From: Sphagnum compactum
Taxonomy: Eukaryota > Bryophyta > Sphagnopsida > Sphagnales
Direction of reading: 5' to 3'
DNA length: 64,000 nt
Assembly (NCBI GenBank): GCA_965153455.1
Contig: OZ234504.1
Span: 6,386,001 to 6,450,000 of the forward strand
Shown here: piece by piece, positions 55,440 to 64,000 of the stretch
How positions within the stretch are numbered: the first letter of the stretch is position 1
How the letters are laid out: each line of letters begins with the position of its first letter
The notes under the pieces: generated by a model
Told to the model about the DNA's origin: nothing
Database searches by the model: none
What the model saw: only the letters and a program-made list of their open reading frames with translations
Program-made: the position numbers and the translations under genes

Positions 55440-55609
55440 GTTATAATAATATATCTTAAAGGAGTTTAGTTTCTTTCGAAGGATTTTTTTTGAAGAATAA
55501 GATTTTTGCATGGTGAAATATTTGAATTTCCATAAATATACTTCTTTTGCCTTAAGATGCTTTTTAATGTAAATGGCAAGGCCCCAGTGTGACACAATTA
55601 CCCTTGTTA
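55440..55609 (-). mobile_element. Dispersed repeat, inverted copy (copy 2)
   Basis: Read on the minus strand from 55594, this matches the element inserted in the tandem array at 15.5 kb. The shared stretch starts with tgtcacactggggccttgcc, is identical for about 35 bases, and then continues with small differences through 'aaatatttcaccatgc'. The preceding 'aacaaggg-ta' is also shared, so the common sequence starts slightly before the TG. Only one end of the element is clear here. Confidence 0.7.
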
Positions 55610-55865
55610 TGGGAAGAATGACATATTCAAATACTCGTCAAAAGCTTATGGAGCTCTTTTGAAGTGTAACTTGAGGGCATGTAAAGGCCCTGCAGGCTCT
55701 TTGAAGGTTGTTTTCATTTGTACACCATGGAAAGCTTGCGGTGAGAGCATTACAGAAATCGAACTCGCACTCTGCTCTCACCTAGCAGGCCCTTTATTGC
55801 AGTAATGCCCATTCTCTGGCTTTACCTTACACTTTCACACTTTTCCATCTCATCTTTAGAAAGTC

Positions 55866-55871
55866 TATAAA
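55866..55871 (+). promoter_or_regulatory. TATA box candidate of the p24 gene
   Basis: tataaa (in ctataaaag) lies 155 bp before the p24 ATG. The expected transcription start is about 30 bp downstream, leaving a leader of roughly 120 nt that contains a gtaggtaggtaggaag run. Confidence 0.5.
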
Positions 55872-56020
55872 AGAATTGATTTGTTTTTAGGTGTTTTGGT
55901 GGTTGGGTGAATAGGTAAGTAGGTAGGTAGGAAGGGCGTGCTGCAGTGTTTCTTGCTCGAGGAAGAAGAAGCGACGACGCAAAGGAGATCTGGGGCGATA
56001 CAGGGAAGAAGAAGAAGAAG

Positions 56021-58403
56021 ATGATGATGATGATGAAGAAGATGATGATGGGTAGTGCGCAAATCAAGCCGATCTTGCTCCTCTGTATTGTTTTTGGTTC
56101 GATTTCCCACAGTGCAGCTCTCATCACCACAATCCTGGCGAAAGAGTGTGTGTACGAGGAAGTGGAGTATGCCGGCGATCTGGTGAGCGGCAACTTCGTG
56201 GTGAGAGAACACGGGTTTTCATGGGGTACCAATGAACGCGTCGAGCTCGTGGTATTTCGCAACTTTTCCTCTCCTTATTTCCCTTCTTTCTCGTTCTTCT
56301 TCCTCTTCTTGATAGTTTAGTGATTCTTTTGTTCTGTACTCGGGTCTGTGATCTCCACCATGTCATAATAGGGTTGGTTCCAAAGGGTTGTTGGTTGGGT
56401 GCCGGGTCGGCTTTTGTTTTGGAATTTGACATCTCGCATTTTGTATCCTACCGTGTGAGCTTGCAAATCTCGTCAGCTCAGAAACTCCAAAAATACCATC
56501 GACATTAGACGTTCCAGGCATTCTGGGACAGGCTTCGGATTAGGGTTCAAGGCCCTCGGATCTGGTACTTAGAGTCAGGATTGCAGGGACCATGTTTTTC
56601 AGTACATTGTCCTGCTTCATTATGACATGTGATTGATTAGAGAGACCATCAAGCAGGGCAATGAGAGCTGTAGAGACTTGTCAGCTGTAATCCAATTTGC
56701 TGTAGATTGTGGCAATTCCATGTCTCAAACATGTAGGTAATGTACATAGTTGTGGTATGTGGTGATATGTTTCAGGTGACGAGTCCAGGAGGAACTAAGG
56801 TATACAGTGCAGCTGCAAATGATGGGAAAAAATTTGAGTTTCAGGCGCATGAGCGAGGGCTATACAGATTCTGCTTCATTAACCCATCATCAACCCCAGA
56901 GACGATCTCATTTTACATTCATGTTGGCCATGTCCCAGGCATTGAGGACTTAGCAAAGGATGGTGAGTTTGTGAAGACAAGAGATTTTACAGGTCCTTGG
57001 CATCTTGTTCAAATTTTGTCAGGTCCAATTCAAGTTTGCTGGGTTGTCATTGAACTACAGTTGTGTATCTGTTGTTGCATTGCTATTGAGTATCCTATGT
57101 TGTAGGGAAAATACTAGTGTCAGGCGGGTAGCAGGCTGGTACCCTGATATATAGATTGGCACTGGTCTTGGTATCAAAGAACCCACCAGACTGGTATGAC
57201 CTGAGGCAATACTAGCCTTGTACCAATATCTGCCCAGTAGGGGCAGGTGGCAATATCAGCCTCCTACCAGTATATGTGGTAGGAAACTGAGGCAATACCA
57301 GCTTCATATCAAGTTTGTCCCAGTCTCAACATCCGGTAGATGCCTGCTCGTATCATACGAGCCAAAAATCAGCCCATGACCCTAATACCAAGACCAGGCT
57401 GGTATGAAAGTTTAAAAGAAAGATCCAATACCAGTACCAGCTGATATGTTCAAAAGTTGATACTCACCCAACACTGCAAAACATGAGTCTGTAAACTGAA
57501 TTGGGCAGTGAAATGCATGCTTTCATTTGATGTTCAATGTTGAGTGCTTGTGATTGCAGTGATTTAAGGTTCATACTAGGATACGTGGTGGATTTCAATA
57601 GGTGCATTGTTTTGAATCAGAAGGGTTTGTGCAGCATACATTTTTTGGTATTGCCATATGAAGAGAAACCCTCCACCTGCCTTTGAGTCTTTTGATTTTT
57701 TTGGGTTTCAGCACGGATTTTGATTCTGTAAGTTCTCTACTTGTAGGTCTAGTGGTGCCTCTCAAATGGTATTCGGGTTATATTTGCAATGGTGTGATGT
57801 TTTTAAAAGTGGTTGGTGAGAATCTGCTTCAGTTCAGGGATGTTATATGAATAGCAACTGGCACCCAAGAAGAAGTGATGTTTTTGGTGGATTTTTTGTG
57901 TTGATTGGAAACCGAAAAATTTGGGTGCAGAGCACTTGACACCTGTAAATGTGAAGATTGCAAAGCTCCGAGAAGCTCTGGAGTCAGTTGCTGCAGAACA
58001 AAACTACTTGAAAGCTCGAGATTTTCGACATCGGATCAGTGAGTTTCCTCTCGTCTATCTTCCTTAATTTTTCTTGATGATGTGCACCCAATGTGGTCAA
58101 TACCTAGTTGTTTGCTGAAGTTTGAATGAGATCTTGCTTTGTTACAGAGTACAATAGTTATAACAACATTTTTCCTTTAGTTATGTTGCAATTTATGCTC
58201 AGTTGAATGTGCAAGAGTTAACCTAGTTGTTCACTCTCTCAACTGATCATATTGTTTTCCTGTTGCCAGCAAATGAGAGCACCAACACAAGATTAATATT
58301 CTACACCATGGGTGAGTATTTATGCCTGGTTGGTGTGAGCCTTGGTCAAGTGTACCTCATTCGCCAGCTGTTCAGTAAACGCCTTGGCTACAACCGAGTA
58401 TAA
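56021..58403 (+). CDS. p24 family cargo receptor, p24-beta3-like (TMED/emp24)
   Basis: Exons 56021-56251, 56776-56962, 57931-58038 and 58270-58403, all GT-AG and in phase, give 219 residues. The protein cycles between ER and Golgi in COPII/COPI vesicles as a type I membrane protein. In order: a Met-rich start and signal peptide (IKPILLLCIVFGSISHSA, about 15-32); a GOLD domain of about 41-135 with paired Cys43 and Cys110 (KECVYEEVEY, YRFCFINPSS); STPETISFYIHVGHVPG; a coiled coil of about 145-180 (VKIAKLREALESVAAEQNYL, KARDFRHR); a membrane span of about 184-206; and a short tail RQLFSKRLGYNRV. The ending YNRV and the HVGH block point to the plant beta3 type. The start lies in a run of ATG codons, so Met1, 2, 3, 4, 5 or 8-10 are possible starts; the first is used here. 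Intron 2 carries repeats. Confidence 0.95.
57110..57480. repeat. Palindromic GGTAC/CCAGTA repeats in p24 intron 2
   Basis: Inside the 968-bp second intron, words such as aggctggtaccctgatat, agactggtatgacctgaggc, aataccagcttcatatc and aataccagtaccagctgat recur in both orientations. The segment would fold into several short hairpins. Spacing is irregular; it may be a decayed inserted repeat. Confidence 0.6.
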
Positions 58404-60633
58404 TGATTCTCCACGCCATCAACAGTATTACAATCTAATAGCTGGGATAACGCAAAATTGCACTACATTTTCAGAGATACGTCCATTGATTCAAAATGGT
58501 TATGAGTGCACTCGTTGGGATTTTCCTGCAGCTTAAATCTAGTTGTGCTCTGAAAGAATGAGCATTGAAGGGTCAATTTTACTGTGCAATATGGAGGACA
58601 ATTTTTCTGTTGTTTTTTCTATGATTCATTGCAAGATTCTGTGCTAATAATGACTCCCATGATCATTTCACATTGCAAGAGAATAGTGAAATTATGACAA
58701 CAGATGTATCATAATAGAGAATGGAAAATATGGTTCACAAGTAGACCACACAACTGTATTGCACTACTCAATATCAGGTACTCTTCAACATGCCATGAAC
58801 AATCCAGAACAGATTGAGTTATGAATCAGACTTGTATTTTGAGTTAATCTGATTAATAGTTTGTGAGTGGAGTGGTGTTGTTAAGGAATCAGGAGCACCT
58901 GCAAGCAATCCCATTTAACACAGGGCAACCACAAATAGACCAAGACATATGGACATGGCTTGAATCAGGATGGATAACTTAAAATGATTCTTCATTTCAT
59001 TCATCTCTAGCAGAACCAATTTATGAATTGTACCTGAAAGCCATGGACCAGCTGTTTGTTAGTCCAACCACTTGGATTTACTTGTGTGCTTCACTCATAG
59101 CAGCAACTAACTATCTTTGAAAATCCTCACGATCCAGAGTATTTTGAAAGTGTGATGCTCTTTGTGAGGTTGCATCACTGTCGATTGTTGTGTCGCTCTA
59201 AAGAACCCTTATATCCAGTATAATCAACATCATTGCGTAAAATTCTGGTTCTTTGTTTTCCAAAAAGCTGGAACTGATGGTCGTCTGATTCTGAAATATT
59301 TGAAAAACCAGAACCTTCAGTATTAACAAAGTCAAATGCCTGCCCAACACTGGTCATGACTACGGCGTTAATAGCATGTTGAAGAAAATTGTTGGTCCTT
59401 TGTAACTTGTTGAGGCAAAAAAAATCCTTAGCAGGAGGGGTCAATAATTTAGCACTTAATAATCAACCTTCATTGAAGCCTTGTCACTCTAAAAGAAGAA
59501 ACAGTTAATATTGTAATATCAATCCAACTTTGTCCACAATCATTGGACAGCAAATGGTGGATTGCAGCAATTCCATTATGTTGAATTTCTATCAATGACT
59601 TTCCCAACCCCAACACCTCACAAAATTTGCAAGAGGACATAAGATTAAAAAACACCAGGGTTTGAAAATTTCCATTATGCTAAGTTTTGTGAATGACTTT
59701 CATGACCTAAAAACCAATTACAATCCAAAAGAGGAAACAAGATTCCACAACATTAGGGTTTGAAAATTTGATGGGTTTTGCAGCTAAGGGACTTTACATT
59801 TGAGTAGGATTTGGGGATAATCTTTTGGTTGGAATTGGGAACCAATTTTTGAATGATAGCTCAACTAGATTCAACAATATCAAGGTTTGAAAATCTATTT
59901 GTTTTGCCCATAAGTAAGAGACTTTGCATTTGTGTAAGATTTGGGCATAAAACTTTGGTTGGAACTAGGAACCAATTTCAGAATATTGTTAAAGACCTAG
60001 CTGCAGTCAGTAATCTGTTCTGTTTATAAAATCCATTTTCCATTCACATCACCTAACCAAGTTACATGATTTTATCACCTCTCATTACTTTGTCATAACA
60101 GGCAAAGAGTCCTTGGGTGTCAACAGGTGGATGGAAAGCTAAGTTCTAACAAGAGCAATCTTGGAATTTATTGCCTTACAGAGGACCTGCTCAAGAAGTC
60201 AAGTCAATGCTGCCAAATGCAAATGAGAAGATTGTGTGCTCATCAAATTTAGTGACTTATTCCAACAAAAACAAAATTAAAACAAAAGAATAAGTTCCAT
60301 CATCAGCTTTTGAGTGACACCTTCATCATACTATAGCAGCAAGTAGTTGCCATGACTCTCCTGCTGACTCAGACAGTGGATATAAATGAGTAAATAAATC
60401 TGCACAAAATTCTCAGCAAACAGTTACACAAAAATCTGCATCCTGAGGTTCAGTCAGATCATTCACAAGTTGCTTGATGAGTGATCTGAACTCCCATCAG
60501 ATGACACTGTTTCTGAGTTGCTGAAACAGCCTCAAAGCTTTTAAATTCTCCACCACTCTATTGCGAAAAATGCAGTTCGGTTGAAATGAGACTGAGGCTA
60601 CCAAGGGGAACACTCTAATGCCAACAGTCTAGA
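58404..60633. other. Spacer between convergent p24 and SerRS genes
   Basis: It holds the 3' untranslated regions of both genes and a tandem duplication at 59.75-59.98 kb. No third gene is supported: the 59175-59444 minus-strand frame and others lack motifs. Confidence 0.5.
59751..59985. repeat. Tandem duplication of about 125 bp
   Basis: Unit A (from about 59751) and unit B (from about 59875) share 'agggtttgaaaat' (aaggtttgaaaat in B), 'gagactttgcattt' (gggactttacattt in A), 'g-aggatttgggcata', then 'ttggttggaa' and 'ggaaccaattt'. An outlying 'caccagggtttgaaaattt' lies near 59653. Confidence 0.8.
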
Positions 60634-63600
60634 TCAAAATTGTCTTGAGAATCTTAAACCAAATGAAAACAGGTGTAGTAGTATTCTTTTTGAAGCTTGT
60701 AATGATGACATCTCACTTGCAACAAAATTAAGTGCACTATGAGGCGCAGAGGCCACAGGAATCTTAGGGATGATTTTTGTATGGGCTGTCTTTACTATTG
60801 GGGTTCTGAAGGGTAGAAAGTCCATTCCCATCATGAAAGGTTGCAACTTCTCAGGAACCTTTACACCATCTTTTGTCTGATAGTTCTCAAGAATGCAACA
60901 AAGGGTGCGCTCTGTTGCTGTGAGAGTTGAATTCAAGAGATGAACATAATGCTTCACTTTGTCCTCCTTCTGCAGTCCATCAATTGCACCATTGGTTGGA
61001 TAAGTCTGGCTTCTGACCAGAAAATCATGATAGGAAAACAAACCAAGCAACCTAGGAACCTTGACCCAGATGAATGCAAATTGCAGCCAGGCTCCCAATG
61101 AGCATCGAATCACATGTTTGACAAATGAAAATGGTGCAGGACTTGGAAACAAAGGGGGGCTTGAATATGTATGTTTCAGATCCACTCAAAAGAATACCAT
61201 CTGTAAGATAAGGTCAATATTTTCTCCACATATGCCACCATGTTTTAGGTTGTCCAACCAGTGTGCAGTCCAAGCAGTGAGACATGGCAAGGGTTGAAAA
61301 TTATGATAAGGAATATACAAACCTTTTTCTGGCCATAACGGATTTCAAGGTTACGGGACTGATAGTCAGTGCAGTTTGAGCATGACACAAGCTCCCGGTA
61401 CTTCTGTGATGCAGGAAACCAGGCCTCTAGATCATACTTCTTGGCTGCAGCATCATTGAGCACCCCAGAGACAACTGAGACCACTCGATAAGGAAGCCCC
61501 AACTGCACTTCAGAATCATATGATATTAGACCCCAAAGCCTGGCTAATCATATGGCTTCAACACTTGACAGCAGATATCAAAAGTGAGTCAGGAGAATTA
61601 CCTTCCTGCTAGGATTCAGGCTTTGAATAAGGCATTTAGTACTAAACCAACAAAAGTGCAATCAAGCACCTTCAGATTGAGAAATATCAGATACCATAGC
61701 AAGGATTTTACCTCCTGGTAGAAGTCTTCAGAGTTTTTAAGCATCTCCTCAAGCATGGTCCATGATTCAATTCCATGTGGGCTTGTTATACAAAATTGTT
61801 CAACTTTTTCAAACTGATGCACACGGAATAAACCGAGAGTGTCCTTCCCATGAGATCCAGCCTCCTTCCTGAAGCATGTTGAATAGCCGGCATACCTATT
61901 TTGCATCCCATTGCCAACAAGCAGCTTAAAACAGGGATTACCATATTGAATTACCAGTATCCATTGCAACATTCAATGCCTGTGGTAGTAGAGTCATGCA
62001 CATTGCTACTGTCTCTTCCATATTCCAGGGTTTCAGGTCTACTGACTGTGTGTGTGATAGTGAAGACATTTACAGTACCTGATGGGAAGGGATTTGGTGT
62101 CCATCCATTGGCCACGATGAAAAGTGCTTAATGGCTGCTCTGCAGTTGCTATCAAATATTTGTCATCCCCTTCTCCAGAGACCTGGAAATCCAATCACTT
62201 GTACATCATGATCACTTTACCAAAAAGGACAATAGGCTTTCCTACCTTGAATCGGATACTACTAACTCCTGTGTAACCTATCTATTCCTGAAAGAAAATC
62301 TGGACACACGTAATCTAAGAAGTCAAGAGCTCAGTACCTTATAAAGTTCATCATCAAATTGTGATAACTGCGCACACTGAGACATCACATCCTTCTGCAT
62401 GAAGAAGGGTGTTTGCAACAATGTGTAGCCTCGCCTCAACAAGAAAGATAGCCCATAGTTTACCAGTGCTTGATTCAACAGTACACCATAATCCTTAAGG
62501 AAGTAACCACGACTTCCTGCCACTTCCCTCCCTGCATATACAATTTTGCAATCACTGTTGGGATCCAAATGTACAGCATAAAAAACCCACAATTTTCTAT
62601 TTGTAAGCCTCATGCATTGCAAAAAGGATCAACAGATGATTCTACAACTGCACAAAATCCTGTTGAAGTTGAAGAAGGAATGTACCTGCCTCCAAATCGA
62701 CAATGCCAAGGTGACGTGCAAGATCCACGTGATTCCAGAGGTTGATCTCTTGTCTTGGTAACCCCCATGTTCGGATGACCTCATTGTTCTCCTGTTGTCC
62801 ATCAGTCAATGACAAACAAACAAAACTTTGTGACATGAGACCTAACATCAAACTCTCATAGATTTCTCACTCTTTCTGAGCAATGATACAAGCATGTGGA
62901 GAAAGACCAACCTCGTCTTTATGACATGGCACAGTTTCATGAACCAGATTGCCAACAGCACTCAGAAATGCATCCCTGATTTCTTGCACTTCCTCCATCT
63001 CTTTCTCCTTTGAATCAATCAATCTCTCAAGATTCTTCTTCTCTGTGACAAGCTTTTCAGCATCTTGCTTTGCCTGCAATTTAAGACAACAAAAACATTC
63101 TGAGCAACATTTTGAGGTGTGTATGAACATCTCTCCCTGGGGGCAGAAATGAAAATCTCATGACTGCATCATTGCTTTATGATTTCTGATGATTCTGCAA
63201 AGGTTTGCAGAAACTTGCAGAGAAAGTCAGAATTTAGATTCATAGAGTGAAACTGAACGTATTTCCATTCTGGAAGAGTTTTGGTTTCCCAGATTGCAAT
63301 AGGGTTTTGCTATAGGGTTTGCAAGTCTGGCACAAAAAAGGGGAAGAAGAAGACTTACAAATTTGAACTCGCGAATCTTCTTGTCCAGGATATTGACATC
63401 CTTTCTCATGGTGATAAGCTCGTACTGATCTGCATTTAAGCCGTCAGAGCAAAAAAATAAAAACCACCGCTATGAGATCAAGATCTTAGAGAGATGATCT
63501 CTCTGCGGAGAGATCTACTGCACTACTGCACAAACAACAGAGAGGGGAGAGGAGAAAGACCAGCACTCACATTGCCGCCATTTCTTGTCCGCTGCAATAA

Positions 63601-63703
63601 CTTGGTCCACGAGCTCCACACTCGCACCGCGCCGCTTTTGCGACTCCCGAATCTCTTGTGGATCATAACCTTTGTCCTCCCGGAACAGATTGATGTCCAG
63701 CAT
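60634..63703 (-). CDS. SerRS: Seryl-tRNA synthetase, cytosolic type
   Basis: Exons, high to low: 63703-63571, 63429-63359, 63073-62912, 62791-62686, 62531-62338, 62182-62079, 61895-61712, 61502-61323 and 61005-60634. GT-AG and phase agree throughout, giving 501 residues (Arabidopsis is about 451). This class II enzyme charges tRNA-Ser (and tRNA-Sec where present). The N-terminal tRNA-binding coiled coil spans about 1-122 ([20 protein letters not shown] at the start). Motif 1 lies in [20 protein letters not shown]. Motif 2 is [20 protein letters not shown], with Arg266 and Glu268. Serine and zinc-type cysteines occur in [20 protein letters not shown]. Motif 3 is [20 protein letters not shown] (Arg411). 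After LPFR (about 445) there is an unusual 57-residue tail (GLRFSRQF at the end) with no family counterpart that I know; a missed last intron is possible. There is no organelle targeting peptide at the N-terminus. Confidence 0.96.
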
Positions 63704-64000
63704 GCTGCCTCCTCTTGATCTCTTGCCCAACAAAAGAAAACAACACAGAAGAGATCCAGAGGAGATCCAGAAGAGATCCAGCAAATGTCGTCTGCTCACA
63801 AAGCCTCTACATGTGGAGCTTGCCACACTACGAAGAAACACCTGGCTTTCATCTCCATCCGCAAGAGCTTCACGCCGCAGGGTCTCCAACACGAAAGAGA
63901 GATCAACACTACTAAAAAGCAAAAGCTAGTGCATGCAACCCCAAAAATCTCTTGTGCAAGACCTAAAAGCGCGATTTGCTTGCAAACATCTTCATCTCGT
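63704..64000 (-). promoter_or_regulatory. SerRS 5' leader and promoter (partial)
   Basis: This is the sequence upstream of the SerRS start, up to the window end. It is GC-richer than distant intergenic DNA. A short agaagagatccaga-type repeat lies at about 63748-63780. No TATA box stands out, and the transcription start is not visible. Confidence 0.4.

Overview
The window looks like nuclear DNA of a land plant. The protein genes are split by spliceosomal GT-AG introns of about 100-1,000 bp. They are plant-type housekeeping genes, and they sit as small islands in long, AT-rich, repeat-rich intergenic DNA with decayed transposon coding remnants. The lineage cannot be fixed from the sequence alone. 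Short introns combined with large decayed repeat blocks would fit a bryophyte, fern or lycophyte, but that is inference. I saw no rRNA, tRNA, CRISPR or organellar genes.

Six genes can be reconstructed. On the plus strand: a two-exon PDX1 (pyridoxal 5'-phosphate synthase, 4120-5244) and a four-exon p24-beta3-like COPII/COPI cargo receptor (56021-58403). On the minus strand: a small two-exon gene whose N-terminus resembles mitochondrial KGD4/MRPS36 (6498-6875, tentative), a nine-exon ribosomal protein L5/uL18 gene (29979-33236), a nuclear poly(A) polymerase (35590-41714, about 13 exons), and a nine-exon cytosolic-type seryl-tRNA synthetase (60634-63703). Exon joins were set by GT-AG sites, reading phase and fit to the protein families. 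Coding lengths close exactly: 311, 219, 69, 293, 719 and 501 residues. The genes share no pathway and form no operon; PAP and RPL5 run in the same direction, and p24 and SerRS converge.

The repeats differ from region to region. 1.3-2.0 kb: an 83-bp GC-rich minisatellite. 7.27-7.44 kb: a 60-bp tandem triplet. 10.6-13.65 kb: a decayed minus-strand coding block with a DGNHR motif and a methyltransferase-like stretch. 14.7-16.0 kb: a 260-270-bp tandem array interrupted by an inserted element that has a second, inverted copy at 55.5 kb. 17.1-17.8 kb: a decayed Ulp1-like (C48) protease. 19.1-21.25 kb: a decayed Mutator-like transposase with a SWIM zinc finger, convergent with the protease. 21.6-22.8 kb: a one-sided pyrimidine tract. 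26.95-27.8 kb: a degenerate short-period repeat. 44.15-44.83 kb: a five-copy tandem array of about 140 bp. 45.5-46.8 kb: a GC-rich island full of GGGAGTCCC palindromes. 54.95-55.14 kb: GGTAA/CTAC repeats.

The best candidate for something undescribed is the 10.6-13.65 kb block. It combines a ParB/sulfiredoxin-like DGNHR motif with an N6/N4-methylase-like segment, a pairing better known from phage and bacterial proteins, here apparently as a dead mobile or laterally acquired gene in a plant. This rests on motif reading only.
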